A stretch of 61,905 nucleotides of DNA from Schlesneria paludicola DSM 18645 (GCA_945876035.1 CAMCMU010000029.1:1-61905); one strand, 5' to 3'. Positions 1 through 10,162 are shown, numbered from the stretch's first letter. Program-made: numbers and translations. Notes: a model not told the origin generated them from the letters alone.

Positions 1-452
1 CCCTGGAAATTTCGGATGTGAGCCGAGCACGCCCCCATCCCTGCGAACCACGAACTCCACAGTTCAACGACAATCGACCGATTCCGAGACGACAAACTCC
101 AACGACAAGCAAACGACGCTACCGGCAGCGCTATTGGAATAGGTTGCTCCGTTGCTGGTCTCAATACGCAATCGGGATCTCCAACCGTGTCGGACTCTTG
201 TACATCAGGTGAGCCTCCGTCGGTCGCATTTGTGAATCCTGTCCGCAATCTTTTCGAATAGACTCAATAAACGCCGACGATGAAGTTTTTTGGGTTTTCC
301 CCAACATCGACGACCCGTGTGATAACGTGTGCCTGTGGAGTCCCGCTCGGTTACCCCGCCACTAAGGGACGGGTTTCCAACGCGAAGCGATTCCCGAGAT
401 TGGCGTTCACGGGGTCGATTTCTTTTTTGGTTATTGTGTTGGAGTGGTTTTC
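1..452. other. Left-edge spacer, possible C-terminal gene fragment
   Basis: No gene here can be called with confidence. A plus-strand frame is open from base 2 to a TAG at 140-142 and would give a 46-residue Ser/Thr/Asn-rich tail, which could be the C-terminus of a protein starting outside the window. A second frame (18-212) is also open and Arg-rich, so openness alone decides nothing. The last bases carry GGAG at 441-444, a good ribosome-binding site for the ATG at 453. Confidence 0.3.
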
Positions 453-1751
453 ATGCCTCAGACCGATTCGCTTTTCAGTCGTCGACAATTTCTCACATCG
501 TCATCGCTCGGGTTGTCTGCCTTAGGCATCTTGAGTGGCTTCGGCAATGACGACTCTCCCAAAAACAAATCGAGCTCCGCGGGTAGAACCGGCAGGCCGC
601 GTGTGGCAGCGATCAATTCCGTCTATCGACTTCGATCTCACGCGTATCACATCGCTGGTCGATTCATTCACGGCTACACCAGAAATGGCTTCCATCACCA
701 ACCGCCATTTGATCTCGTCAGAATGTTCAACCACCAGCATCCCGAAAACGACCTCGGACCGCGAGTCTGTCAGATCCACGACATCGAGTTGTGTTCGTCG
801 ATTCCAGAGGCACTCGGCGAAAAGAATGGTTTGGACGTTGATGCGGTTCTTCTGATCATTGAACACGGGGACTATCCCCTGAACGATATCGGGCAGGTCC
901 TCTATCCACGTGCTGAATTTTTCGAAACGATTGAGGAGGTTTTTCGAAGAACGGGACGATCGATTCCGGTGTTCGTCGACAAGCATCTTTCGTACGACCA
1001 CCGTCTGGCGGCAAAAATGGTCGCCACGTCGCAGGAGATGAAATTTGGCCTCATGGCCGGATCTTCTCTGCCTGTCACATGGCGTCGGCCGGAAATCGAA
1101 CCGACTCTCGAAACCCCTTTTCGCGAAGCGGTTGTCGCATTTGGTTTCGATCGCGGGACTGTCGAGATCTATCTGTTTCACGCTTTCGAAGTGCTGCAAA
1201 GCATGATGGAACGACGGCGTGGGGGTGAGACCGGCGTGAAGTCGGTTGAGTTCCTGCAAGGAGACGCCGTCTGGCAAGCGGGGGATGCTGGCCGTTGGTC
1301 TTGGCGTCTTTTGGACGCGGCCCTATCTCGGTGTCCCGGCACCAACGTCGGCCCGATCCGTGAAAACGTTCTCAAACCACAAGCCGTGATGGTGGAATAT
1401 CTTGACGGGACGCGGGGTTGCGTCCTGAATCTGATCGAGCAAACGTCGGAGTTCGCTTTCGCGGGAACGATTGAAGGACGCTCCGAACCAATTTCGAGCT
1501 GCTTTTACCTGCCCGCTCCACCGGGTGCAAGATTCTTCGATCCGCTGACTTACAACATCGAAAAATTTTTCGCAGCAGGAACACCGCCGTATCCCGTCGA
1601 ACGAACACTTCTCACCAGTACGCTGACAGACTTCGCCATGCAATCCCTACATCAGGGTAGCAAGCGGCTCTCCTCGCCAGCTCTGGGGGTCAAATATGCG
1701 GCACCGGCCGACAGTGGTTTCTTCCGTGGTCCCTACGTCGACGCGGGCTGA
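453..1751 (+). CDS. Tat-exported hypothetical protein
   Basis: This is a 432-residue protein of unknown function. The N-terminus has a twin-arginine motif, S-R-R-Q-F-L at residues 9-14, followed by a short hydrophobic stretch (SSLGLSALGILSG), so Tat export is likely. The ATG at 453 is chosen because GGAG lies eight bases upstream; a GTG at 444 in the same frame overlaps that site. The body is rich in acidic and aromatic residues and resembles conserved planctomycete secreted proteins without an assigned activity; an oxidoreductase-like fold is possible but no catalytic motif was recognised. The last 19 bases overlap the 3' end of the convergent rlmN gene. Confidence 0.85.
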   Translation: MPQTDSLFSRRQFLTSSSLGLSALGILSGFGNDDSPKNKSSSAGRTGRPRVAAINSVYRLRSHAYHIAGRFIHGYTRNGFHHQPPFDLVRMFNHQHPENDLGPRVCQIHDIELCSSIPEALGEKNGLDVDAVLLIIEHGDYPLNDIGQVLYPRAEFFETIEEVFRRTGRSIPVFVDKHLSYDHRLAAKMVATSQEMKFGLMAGSSLPVTWRRPEIEPTLETPFREAVVAFGFDRGTVEIYLFHAFEVLQSMMERRRGGETGVKSVEFLQGDAVWQAGDAGRWSWRLLDAALSRCPGTNVGPIRENVLKPQAVMVEYLDGTRGCVLNLIEQTSEFAFAGTIEGRSEPISSCFYLPAPPGARFFDPLTYNIEKFFAAGTPPYPVERTLLTSTLTDFAMQSLHQGSKRLSSPALGVKYAAPADSGFFRGPYVDAG

Positions 1752-2860
1752 CTTTTGGAAGTGTCGATAGAAACCAGATTTTGAGCGTTCAGTCTCAGTT
1801 GCCCACAGGCCGCATCGATGTCCGCTCCCTTTCGCTTTCTGACAGTCGTCGGGACTCCGTACAATTCGAGAATCTGGCCGAATTCACGCGTTCGCGGAGC
1901 TGTCGGTTCGACGAATTCTAGTTCCGTAACACCGTTCATAGGAATCAAGTTCACATGTGCGATTCGAGTTTTCAGTAGCGCCCCCAATTCGCGCGCGTGT
2001 TCCGGTCCGTCGTTGACTCCGGACAGCAAAACGTACTCATAGGTCACCCGTCGACCCGTGATGGAAAAGAATTCGTCCGCCGCGTCAAGGATCGCAGCAA
2101 TCCCAATCTTGGCATTGGTTGGTACGAGGTGATTTCGCAATTCGTCATTCGGTGCGTGAAGCGACACGGCGAGATTGTATTGTTTACCGAGTCCGGCCAA
2201 TTCGCGAATCTTATCGGGAAGTCCGACAGTTGAAATGGTGATCCGGCGGGCACCTAGCCCCAAGCCTCCTTTGTGATTCAGACTGTCGAGAGCTGGCACC
2301 AGTGACTTCAAATTGGCAAGCGGCTCACCGATTCCCATAACAACCAAGTTTGTGATTTGTTGTCCGCGAGGAAGGAGGCGATCCAAACGGAGGACCTGTT
2401 CCAGAATTTCACCCGTCGTCAGATTTCGCTTCAGCCCCTGCAGACCGCTTGCACAGAAGATACAGCCCATCGCGCAACCGACTTGAGTCGAGATGCAGAC
2501 GGTGCGTCGACTGGTTTCGTATTCCGGATCCGACTCACGCATCAGAACGCATTCAATAAACTGGCCGTCGTGCAGTTCCAGCAACAGTTTTTCGGTCGCA
2601 TCAGAAGAGACCTGATGCTGTGCCACGCGGGCCGGCAAGAGGGAGAACTGTTCGGCCATCTTCATCCGCAAACTCGCCGGCAGATCGTGCATGTCCGCAA
2701 ACTCTGCCACTCTGCGCCCGAAGATCCAGCGACGAACCTGTGCCGCCCGATACTTGGGAAATCCTTGATCCTCGCACCAGTGTTCGAGCTGAGAAGCATC
2801 CAGTTCATAGATCCGAGGTTTGTGTTCGGAACTCGACAGTGGCAATGTTGATTGAATCAC
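1733..2860 (-). CDS. rlmN: Dual-specificity RNA methyltransferase RlmN
   Basis: This is a radical-SAM enzyme that methylates C2 of A2503 in 23S rRNA, and in many bacteria A37 of some tRNAs. The radical-SAM cluster motif C-A-M-G-C-I-F-C is at residues 129-136 (Cys129, 133, 136), and the C-terminal AACGQL segment holds the methyl-carrying cysteine typical of RlmN. An internal GVNDGPEHA block and an N-terminal helical domain (YRAAQVRRWIF) also fit. The frame stays open back to 3010, but family-like sequence begins near the GTG at 2860, giving 375 residues; the upstream 50 residues look non-homologous. The exact start is uncertain because no clear ribosome-binding site precedes it. Confidence 0.93.
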   Translation of the reverse strand: MIQSTLPLSSSEHKPRIYELDASQLEHWCEDQGFPKYRAAQVRRWIFGRRVAEFADMHDLPASLRMKMAEQFSLLPARVAQHQVSSDATEKLLLELHDGQFIECVLMRESDPEYETSRRTVCISTQVGCAMGCIFCASGLQGLKRNLTTGEILEQVLRLDRLLPRGQQITNLVVMGIGEPLANLKSLVPALDSLNHKGGLGLGARRITISTVGLPDKIRELAGLGKQYNLAVSLHAPNDELRNHLVPTNAKIGIAAILDAADEFFSITGRRVTYEYVLLSGVNDGPEHARELGALLKTRIAHVNLIPMNGVTELEFVEPTAPRTREFGQILELYGVPTTVRKRKGADIDAACGQLRLNAQNLVSIDTSKSQPAST

Positions 2861-3793
2861 GTGGCATGCAGTCTTGGTGAAGTAGGGGAGATTAACAGCG
2901 GAAGTGTAACCAGTCCGCCAGATGTCTGGGAGTACACCCGGTTGCTGGACGGATTGGAACCACGAAAAACTTCCGCCGCTCCGGCAGCGACGTGACGTTC
3001 CGGACAGCATGCAGACGTTTCAGGATCCTTGCTGGAGACTGTCCATATAACCCTTGGCGACGTGACAACGACCGTCCTCTTGACGCGTCGTATTCCCTGA
3101 TTGACCGCACCGCCCCGAATGAATCCCTGCTTCTGTTCTCTGCATGTAAGAAACGCATGGTGATCACCATGCGAACGCGTCGAATCGGCTGGGATTTGGC
3201 GGGGAGGACGTGACGTTCCACGAAACGGAATTTTACGGATTGGTGATTCACGCCGACGCTTTTTGACGAAATCACTGTCCCTCGGCTTCGGTCCCGAATG
3301 CGGCCGAATTCAACGACAAATTCAGGAGTTTCTGTCCGTGGTCGCGGCGAGGCGGCGTTCCCTCGAATTCGTAGCGGAACGGGCTCTGATGAGTGCGTTT
3401 TCCACCGTCTGTCGCGGAAGACAATGACGCAACAGCCGAGGCTCATCAGATCACGAGTTCCGACGTGATTCCATCGACCGTTGATTCGGAAATCACGAAC
3501 AAACACGGATTTTGCAGAGTTTGTTTGTTCGTGAAAATTGGCACAGAGCATATTAACTGAAAAGTTAACGCCAAAGGTCCGTGATCACAGGGGTTGGCCG
3601 TTCCCCTCGATAATCCAGATCGAAGCTGTCGGAAACCGGCACGCCTTGCCGATCAGTTTAGAGTCAATGCACGCGTGATTGGTTTCGGTAGTCAAACTGA
3701 TTCTCTGTGGACGCGGGGCCAGAATTTCGAGGGATTCTTTTGTTCATGACAATTTGTGCGGGCATCCTGCTTGTCTACTGGAAGGTGTCGACG
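2861..3793. other. Long spacer between rlmN and lipoprotein gene
   Basis: This divergent spacer should hold promoters for rlmN (minus) and the lipoprotein (plus). A minus-strand open frame at 2892-3551 is Arg/Ser-rich and shows no recognisable domain, so I do not call it. The only clear structure is a 20-bp perfect palindrome at 3154-3173, listed separately. Confidence 0.4.
3154..3173. repeat. 20-bp perfect palindrome
   Basis: The sequence CGCATGGTGATCACCATGCG reads identically on both strands with no spacer. It lies about 290 bp upstream of the likely rlmN start and 620 bp upstream of the lipoprotein start. It could be an operator for a dimeric regulator; no regulator family can be named from sequence alone. 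Confidence 0.5.
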
Positions 3794-4423
3794 ATGACTC
3801 TCTCATTCCGCAGACCGGACGCAACGTCATTCAAGCTGTTTTTGGTGGGCTTGACGCTGGCCGTTTCCGGTTGCAAACACATTTCTCGAAGCCCGATGAC
3901 GAGGTCTTCGGCTATTGCTCCACAAGGACAGGGGCAAATTGATCGATTGCCGGAAACGTCTGCGGCGGGACTTCAACCGCCGCAAGAGCTACCCTCGATA
4001 CCACCGATTCCGGGAGTGGGACACGCCGTTCCTTCCGAGTCGTTTGCACCTCAGGTGACGGAAGAATCACTTCGCCCTCTGCCCCCACTCAGCAAGGATT
4101 ATTTTTTCTCCTCTGCTAAAGTACCAACGCGACCTTTAACCGGTGTTCAAACTGTCAAAAGTTTCCAAGTCGATCAGTCGCCTGAAAATCAATCGCGGCG
4201 GCATCTGATGCCAACTCCATCGCGGTCGATTGTCGCGAGAAGGGACATCCACGAACCTTGGAGGAATCAGCCGCAGCATTCCACAGGCAGTCAGGAGTTG
4301 AATCAATCCGCGTCTGCAATCGAGGCCGAAACAAAAACTCGTAACAAATTTTTAACCGAATCGTTGTCCGCGAAAAACAACGAGAATTCCGATCCTCCCC
4401 TCCTTCTTCCTCCCGAGACGTGA
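3794..4423 (+). CDS. Proline-rich lipoprotein, unknown function
   Basis: This is a 209-residue predicted lipoprotein. Starting at the ATG at 3794 gives a positively charged n-region (SFRRPDATSFK), a hydrophobic core (LFLVGLTLAV) and the lipobox V-S-G-C, so processing and lipid attachment at this cysteine is expected. The ATG is preceded by GGAAGGTG at good spacing; an upstream ATG at 3707 in frame would bury the signal. The mature part is low in predicted structure and rich in Pro, Ser and Gln, ending in a Pro/Leu tail. No domain is recognised; it may be a linker-like envelope protein. Confidence 0.75.
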   Translation: MTLSFRRPDATSFKLFLVGLTLAVSGCKHISRSPMTRSSAIAPQGQGQIDRLPETSAAGLQPPQELPSIPPIPGVGHAVPSESFAPQVTEESLRPLPPLSKDYFFSSAKVPTRPLTGVQTVKSFQVDQSPENQSRRHLMPTPSRSIVARRDIHEPWRNQPQHSTGSQELNQSASAIEAETKTRNKFLTESLSAKNNENSDPPLLLPPET

Positions 4424-4956
4424 GCTCTCTCGGTGAAAACCTCTGCTGGACACGCAGCCACAAAGAGCATGTCCATGTTCGATCCGTCCTAATCGGTATT
4501 GCATGAGGACCAGAAAAACCTCGTGAGCCGCGAGTGTGACAGGCCTCGAGATCGTGATTTACACTCCTATCCGTAGAAGCCCAATCGCGTCTAACAATTT
4601 CCTCAGTTGTCTCTCGTGGTACGAGATCGATTTCAGCCGAGGCCATTCACCTGCTTGCCAAAAGGCTCTCCGCGTGCGCTGGATGGCCTGTGTGACACGC
4701 GGGGGATGCCAAACACGATCTCGAAAAAGAGTTTGATGACGTGTTTGGACTCATCGAGCCGTTTGGTGGACTGTGGCGGAATGGCGTTTCGGCAAGGTCA
4801 CGCTTCCAAACTCACACCCCGGTGAAAATCGCTCTCGACGCGTGACTTCAAACAATCCGCGAAACACAGAAACACCGGCAAAGGATCATTGATCCCGGTA
4901 AGTCCTGAGGCGAACAGGTGGCTCATTTCGAGTCTGAGAACTCGCCTGCCTGAGTG
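4424..4956. other. Convergent spacer, nothing recognised
   Basis: This 533-bp stretch separates the converging lipoprotein and TolC-type genes. Short open frames exist in several phases but none has a family match or convincing start. No terminator hairpin with a T-tract was seen. Confidence 0.4.
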
Positions 4957-6993
4957 CTATTGAGGCACATTTTGTTCTTCCAGGCGATCGGAAGTTGGGA
5001 CTTCCGGGGACGTTTCGGCAGGCCATTCGTTGGAGATCGTTTCGGCGTCCTGTGGCGGCAGGCCTTGAAATCCAGATTTCAGATAGGGATTCGGTGAGGA
5101 AAACTCTTCTGGTTCTGTGTGCAGATGATCGTTGGACCATCCATAACTGCGTGCCCAAGCGCGGCGGAGTGCTTCGTGTTGAGCTGCGTCTGTCCACTCT
5201 CCTTCCGCTAATTGCACTCCGTCGTGTTCGAGTAACGTTCCTCGCCGTGCATGAAATTCCAACAGGGCCTTATTGTAGTCAATCAGGACTTTAAAGTAGG
5301 CAATTTCAGCCGCGGCGTTACTGGCTTGGGCGCGTAAAACAAGATCAAGTGTCGCGTCTTTGACACCGGCCTCGTACTCTGCATTTGTTGTCTGCACCCG
5401 ACGAGCCGAAGCAATCTTTCGATCCAGTTGAGTCTGCGCTGTGATATAGGCGGAATCTATTTTTTGAATCGCCTCCGCGAGTTCATGGCTAATGTCCAGT
5501 TCTTGAGCGGACAGCGTGGCCCTGGCTTTAACCAGTCGTAACTCGGTGTTGTGGAGTTGAGCGCGAGCCTGTCGAAAGCCAAAAGGCATACTGAATTGCA
5601 ATCCTAGATTCCACCCGGTGAGTTCGCCTCGCGTGAGTGTTGAGTAGGCACTGTTGTAGCCTGCGTCAGTGACACCATCGGAGGTTTGCCGCGACGCCAG
5701 TGTGTCTCCAAATCCGTTGACCTGATACGACGAGACGAGGTTCAGTTGGGGATTTGTGACATTTTCTGCTGCAATTCGCTGCAACTCGAGACTCTTGATC
5801 TGCCATTTCTGACGCCGCAATTCGACGCGACGGGTTAAGGCTTCCAACAGACTGGCCTCCCAGTTCACGACAAATTCGGCTTCAATGGGATCGTCCGCCG
5901 GCCGGATGATCCGACCATCGTTAACGGGCAGTCCGAGTATTCGCCGAAGTTGGTTTTCGATGAGGTAAACGTTGGCGAGTGACGACTCCACGCGGGCCCG
6001 GGTATCGAAATAGTTCTCACGCGCCTGAGCCTCGTTCCCGGCACTGCCTCCGGTTGCCCCGGCATCCATTTTGGCTTTGACTTCACTCCACGACCGCAAT
6101 GAACTGTCGCGGTTTGAGACTTCGGCATCGTACTGACGATAGGCGAGATAAAGATCCCAATACAGTTCTTCCACGTCGCTGAGCATCAGGATCACAGCCG
6201 CTTCAAAGTCAGCGATGGAAATGTCGGTGTTGATGCGAGCGATCGAGACACCCTGAGACACACCCGTAATTTTTCCAAGTCCGAGTTCGGAACGAGCCGG
6301 CCCAGCAATGCGTGTGTATTCGACGCCGCCACCGGCCCACAAGGGTTGTACGTACTGGGCCTGTAACAAACCGGAGTAACTGGAGGGAAAAAGAACGTTT
6401 GGAGAGTTTGTTCCCAGATGGTTCCAATTGTGATTGATGGCAATGAATCCGCCATTGGCAAATGTTTTGCCGATCTGCGATGTGAAGTTACCTGTATCAC
6501 TGGTGTTGACGAAATTGGGCGCGACTTTTTGGTTTGCGTATTGCTCGTTGTGACCGTAAGTCAAGGTGCTGGTCAGATTCGCATCGAAGTCCGCCAACGC
6601 AGCTTCCACTCCACGGCCGCCAAACAAAAAACCCGTTTCCCGCAGAGCAGGATCGTAAACCGATGGTGAAAAGTCGGTGTACTGCGGATTATTCCGGAAC
6701 CGAATCATCTTGTTATTGCTGACGGCAGTCTGAATGGCCTCGGCCAGAGGCAATTCCCAGACGTCATCTTTTGTTCTCTGGCGCAGAGTATGAGGCTTCA
6801 GAGAATAGCCCACCTCTTGAATCGCCGGTTGATCGCTATTCGGATATTCAATGGCAAGAGCCTTGCCCTTGTAATATTGTAAATCCGCATTGCCAACGTA
6901 ATGAATTTCTCGTGGCGATCGACATCCGGCCAACATCGTCGAGATCGTGAGACCTGTGACAAAAATCGTGTGAATGGAACGCCAACACTTCAT
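4957..6993 (-). CDS. TolC-family outer membrane efflux lipoprotein
   Basis: This is a 678-residue outer-membrane channel protein of the TolC/OEP family, which forms trimeric exit ducts for efflux pumps or type I secretion. The ATG at 6993 follows AAAAGGT and gives a lipoprotein signal with lipobox L-A-G-C (Cys24). The middle and C-terminal parts show the OEP pattern: long amphipathic helices, the ELRRQKWQIKSLELQRIAAE coiled-coil type segment, N-P-Q-L-N-L, and the ITAQTQLDRKIASARRVQTT helix. It is longer than the usual 430-500 residues because of an N-terminal extra segment and a C-terminal acidic, Pro-rich tail of about 80 residues. No inner-membrane pump or adaptor is adjacent; the nearest are at 39.7 and 43.1 kb. 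Confidence 0.88.
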   Translation of the reverse strand: MKCWRSIHTIFVTGLTISTMLAGCRSPREIHYVGNADLQYYKGKALAIEYPNSDQPAIQEVGYSLKPHTLRQRTKDDVWELPLAEAIQTAVSNNKMIRFRNNPQYTDFSPSVYDPALRETGFLFGGRGVEAALADFDANLTSTLTYGHNEQYANQKVAPNFVNTSDTGNFTSQIGKTFANGGFIAINHNWNHLGTNSPNVLFPSSYSGLLQAQYVQPLWAGGGVEYTRIAGPARSELGLGKITGVSQGVSIARINTDISIADFEAAVILMLSDVEELYWDLYLAYRQYDAEVSNRDSSLRSWSEVKAKMDAGATGGSAGNEAQARENYFDTRARVESSLANVYLIENQLRRILGLPVNDGRIIRPADDPIEAEFVVNWEASLLEALTRRVELRRQKWQIKSLELQRIAAENVTNPQLNLVSSYQVNGFGDTLASRQTSDGVTDAGYNSAYSTLTRGELTGWNLGLQFSMPFGFRQARAQLHNTELRLVKARATLSAQELDISHELAEAIQKIDSAYITAQTQLDRKIASARRVQTTNAEYEAGVKDATLDLVLRAQASNAAAEIAYFKVLIDYNKALLEFHARRGTLLEHDGVQLAEGEWTDAAQHEALRRAWARSYGWSNDHLHTEPEEFSSPNPYLKSGFQGLPPQDAETISNEWPAETSPEVPTSDRLEEQNVPQ

Positions 6994-7378
6994 TCGGTCG
7001 ACCTTTTCAGTTGTCGAGGACACCGGAGATCTTGATCTGCGGCCGGATGGAGCGACCGAGTTCGTCTGCTCGGTCAATGTCACCGCGACAGACCCTACTT
7101 TCGCCACAAGACGCCAATCCTTCCTAGTCAGTATCGGTCATACAATCATCAGAAGTTCACGGTTTCGACTCAGTCGTTAGTCATTCAGGGGCAAAGATTG
7201 CCAATGGAGCCAATCCGGAAGCAGCCAGATCACTCACAAACCAGTCACATTTGCGGATCGGCAAAATGTGAGGCTTTTTTTATTTCCACGCCCCGAAAGG
7301 GCCTACGCCTTGCCCGATCGTGTTAAACTCATCATTCGCGGCAACGCACTGAGTCATCCATCAGCGGAGAACCGAATC
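6994..7378. other. Divergent spacer with orphan terminator-like hairpin
   Basis: This spacer lies between the divergent TolC-type gene and tadA. It should contain both promoters, but no confident -35/-10 pair was recognised. Its main feature is the hairpin plus T-run at 7246-7281, described separately. Confidence 0.4.
7246..7281 (+). terminator. Terminator-like hairpin upstream of tadA
   Basis: Arms CACATTTGC (7246-7254) and GCAAAATGTG (7261-7270) pair with one bulged A around a six-base loop and are followed by AGGC and seven T (7275-7281). This is a classic intrinsic-terminator layout on the plus strand. No plus-strand gene lies upstream to be terminated, so it may end a small RNA or leader, or attenuate tadA. 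Confidence 0.55.
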
Positions 7379-7867
7379 GTGTTTGATCCATCCAACGTGT
7401 TCTTGGACCCACATTCTCGTTGGATGAAGTCAGCGATGGATTTGGCCCGTCAAGCGTTTGAGGAAGGTGAGGTTCCGATTGGTGCGGTGATCGTTCATGA
7501 GAACCGAATCATCGGTGCGTCTGGCAATCAGCGAGAACAGCTGCGTGATCCTACGGCGCATGCCGAAATGATTGCAATTACTCAAGCGGCTGAATCGCTC
7601 GGCACCTGGCGATTGCTGGACTGCACTCTATATTCGACTTTGGAACCCTGTCCGATGTGTGCCGGGGCTATCGTTCAAGCTCGAATTCCCATCGTCGTGT
7701 ACGGTGCTGCCGACCAAAAGGCCGGTGCCTGTCATACTCTTTTTCAGATTACGAACGATGTGCGACTGAACCACCGGGCGACCGTCCTCGGGGGGGTTTT
7801 AGAGGATGACTGTCGCGCAATTCTGCGAGAGTTTTTTGCTCATCAGCGATCGTTTGGAAAGAAGTGA
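7379..7867 (+). CDS. tadA: tRNA-specific adenosine deaminase TadA
   Basis: TadA deaminates adenosine-34 to inosine in the wobble position of tRNA-Arg(ACG). The zinc site and catalytic glutamate are present: H-A-E at residues 61-63 and P-C-P-M-C at 90-94 (Cys91 and Cys94). A GTG at 7379 is chosen because GGAGA lies eight bases upstream and the resulting 162 residues match the family length. The frame is open further up to 7268, but that would start inside a terminator-like hairpin and add non-homologous sequence. The gene stands alone, with ettA about 340 bp downstream on the same strand. Confidence 0.94.
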   Translation: MFDPSNVFLDPHSRWMKSAMDLARQAFEEGEVPIGAVIVHENRIIGASGNQREQLRDPTAHAEMIAITQAAESLGTWRLLDCTLYSTLEPCPMCAGAIVQARIPIVVYGAADQKAGACHTLFQITNDVRLNHRATVLGGVLEDDCRAILREFFAHQRSFGKK

Positions 7868-8204
7868 GACAAAATCAAATCGTCTCTCAACGCGTTCCTT
7901 GAATTCACTGGCAGAGAACAGGGCTGCGGCTGTTTATGCCAGATTTCAAAACGCTCATGACGCCTCTGCTGGGTCCTGTTCTTTTCCGACATCACGGATC
8001 CGTTTTCCGCCAGTGTCTTTTGTTTTGATCCGCCGTCCCTACAATACGAGGCCTTTGAAATCATCCTAAAAACTCGATCGCAGGGTTCCGACAGACAAAC
8101 AGGTCGAGACGCGGCACCTTGCCACGGATTTCCTCTGTCATCCGACGTCCGGATCGGGTCGTAGTCCGCTAATTTATGTCTTGATCAGGAGTCAGAATAG
8201 TTTT
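7868..8204. other. Spacer between tadA and ettA
   Basis: Nothing gene-like is seen in this 337-bp spacer. AGGAG at 8187-8191 lies 13 bases before the ettA ATG and is its likely ribosome-binding site. Confidence 0.4.
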
Positions 8205-9878
8205 ATGGGCGAGCAATACATTTACACGATGGAGGATCTGCGCAAGTTTCACGAAAAGAAGGAGATCCTCAAAGGAATTTGGCTATCGTTCTATCCGGGT
8301 GCCAAAATAGGCGTTTTGGGGCCAAACGGCGCAGGCAAGTCAACACTGTTGAAGATCATGGCCGGGCAGGACCAAGAGTTCATGGGAACGGCTCGATTAA
8401 CTGCGGGCTTTGACTGCTGCTATGTTCCGCAAGAACCGGTCCTCAATCCTGACCATACGGTGATGGATGAGCTCAACGAATCTGTCGGCCCCAAACGAGT
8501 CATTCTGGCACGATACGACGCGATCAATGCCAAGTTCGCTGAGGATTTGACTCCCGAGGCTATGGACAAACTGATTGAAGAGCAGGGCAAGGTGCAGGAA
8601 CTGATCGATCACCAAAATCTTTGGGAACTTGATCGCGAACTGGAGATTGCGGCCGATGCCATGCGACTGCCGTCACTCGAAACCAAGATCGGGCCATTAT
8701 CCGGCGGAGAGAAACGTCGCATCGCCCTCTGCAAAGCGTTGTTGCAACACCCGGACCTCTTGTTGCTGGATGAGCCCACCAACCACTTGGATGCGGAATC
8801 CGTCGCTTGGCTCGAACGCTATTTGCACGACTACAAAGGAACCGTCGTTGCCGTGACACACGACCGGTACTTTCTCGACAAGAGTTGTCAGTGGATTTTG
8901 GAACTCGACCAAGGACGGGGCATTCCTTGGCAGGGGAACTATTCGTCGTGGCTAGAACAAAAGCAGGAGCGACTTCGCAAGGAAGACAAGGCGACGTCCG
9001 TACGGCAGAAGACCTTGGAAAAGGAACTCGAATGGGTCCGCAGTTCTCCGAAGGCTCGTCAAGCGAAAAGCAAGGCGAGGCTGTCGGCATACGAACAACT
9101 TCTTGCCGAAGAACAAGAATCCCGGGACGAAACCATCGAATTACAAATTCCACCGGGTCCGCGACTGGGTGAAAACGTTGTCATCTTCGACGGTGTCACA
9201 AAGGCGTTCGGCGACAAGTGCCTCTTCGAAAACCTTTCATTCCGCCTGCCGCCTGCCGGCATTGTCGGAATTATTGGTCCCAATGGTGCCGGCAAAACAA
9301 CGCTCTTTAAAATGATCTTGGGAATCGAGAATCCCGATTCTGGAACGGTGACGATTGGTGAGACAGTTAAGATCGGCTACGTGGAGCAAAATCGATCGAC
9401 ACTCGACGGCGACAAGTCGGTCTACGACAATATCTCCAATGGGGCCGATTTCCTGACTTATGGCAAGGTCCGGATCAATACGAGAGCCTATTGCGGAAAA
9501 TTCAATTTTAAGGGTTCCGACCAGCAGAAACCGGTCAAGTATTTGTCTGGAGGTGAACGGAATCGGCTCTTGCTCGCCCAAACGCTGACGGTCGGTGGCA
9601 ATGTGTTGCTTCTGGATGAACCGACCAATGACCTCGATCTCGACACACTTCGTTCCTTGGAAGAGGGCTTATTAAGCTTCAGTGGTTGTGCCGTGGTCAT
9701 TAGCCACGATCGCTGGTTCTTGGATCGCGTAGCAACTCACATCTTGGCGTTTGAAAGTGACAGTGTCGTTCACTGGCATGAGGGAAATTTTGAGAGCTAC
9801 GAAATCGTCCGCAGACAGCGCCTTGGTGCCGATGCCGATCAACCTCACAGGATCAAATACAAAAAGCTAGCAAAGTAA
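8205..9878 (+). CDS. ettA: Energy-dependent translational throttle protein EttA
   Basis: EttA is an ABC-F ATPase that binds the ribosomal E site and gates the first elongation steps according to the ATP/ADP ratio. This 557-residue protein has two ABC cassettes: Walker A G-P-N-G-A-G-K-S-T at residues 39-47 with signature LSGGEKRRIAL and Walker B LLLLDEPTNHLD, then a second Walker A GPNGAGKTT with LSGGERNRLLL and LLLDEPTNDLD. The N-terminus (QYIYTMEDL, then ILKGIWLSFYPGAKIGVLG) matches EttA specifically rather than other ABC-F classes. The ATG at 8205 fits homologues; an in-frame TTG at 8181 is rejected. There are no membrane segments. Confidence 0.95.
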   Translation: MGEQYIYTMEDLRKFHEKKEILKGIWLSFYPGAKIGVLGPNGAGKSTLLKIMAGQDQEFMGTARLTAGFDCCYVPQEPVLNPDHTVMDELNESVGPKRVILARYDAINAKFAEDLTPEAMDKLIEEQGKVQELIDHQNLWELDRELEIAADAMRLPSLETKIGPLSGGEKRRIALCKALLQHPDLLLLDEPTNHLDAESVAWLERYLHDYKGTVVAVTHDRYFLDKSCQWILELDQGRGIPWQGNYSSWLEQKQERLRKEDKATSVRQKTLEKELEWVRSSPKARQAKSKARLSAYEQLLAEEQESRDETIELQIPPGPRLGENVVIFDGVTKAFGDKCLFENLSFRLPPAGIVGIIGPNGAGKTTLFKMILGIENPDSGTVTIGETVKIGYVEQNRSTLDGDKSVYDNISNGADFLTYGKVRINTRAYCGKFNFKGSDQQKPVKYLSGGERNRLLLAQTLTVGGNVLLLDEPTNDLDLDTLRSLEEGLLSFSGCAVVISHDRWFLDRVATHILAFESDSVVHWHEGNFESYEIVRRQRLGADADQPHRIKYKKLAK

Positions 9879-10162
9879 TCGGGTGGTCGGCCTCGCTGGA
9901 GCATCCGTATCACAAGACGTGATGATCCCCGATCACCGTAGGAGTGCCGTTGAGACACCGCGATGAAATCCAGCGGTACTGGCTAAGCGTGTCTCATGCC
10001 AGACAGGATTGGCGTGTTTCCGGACACCGTCTAACGTTCCGAGCAAAGCCCACACACCGGAGTTTCGGTGGTGGGATTTTCCACACGACAGGCGAGATCC
10101 ACCGAGCAGATTCACAAAGGCCTTTTCAATCCGCAGCAGCCGGGTCTCTGCTCGCAAGACCT

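Noticed and set aside
2892-3551. 219-residue minus-strand open frame
   Set aside because: Arg/Ser-rich, overlaps the likely start region of rlmN in another frame, has no recognisable domain and no good ribosome-binding site.
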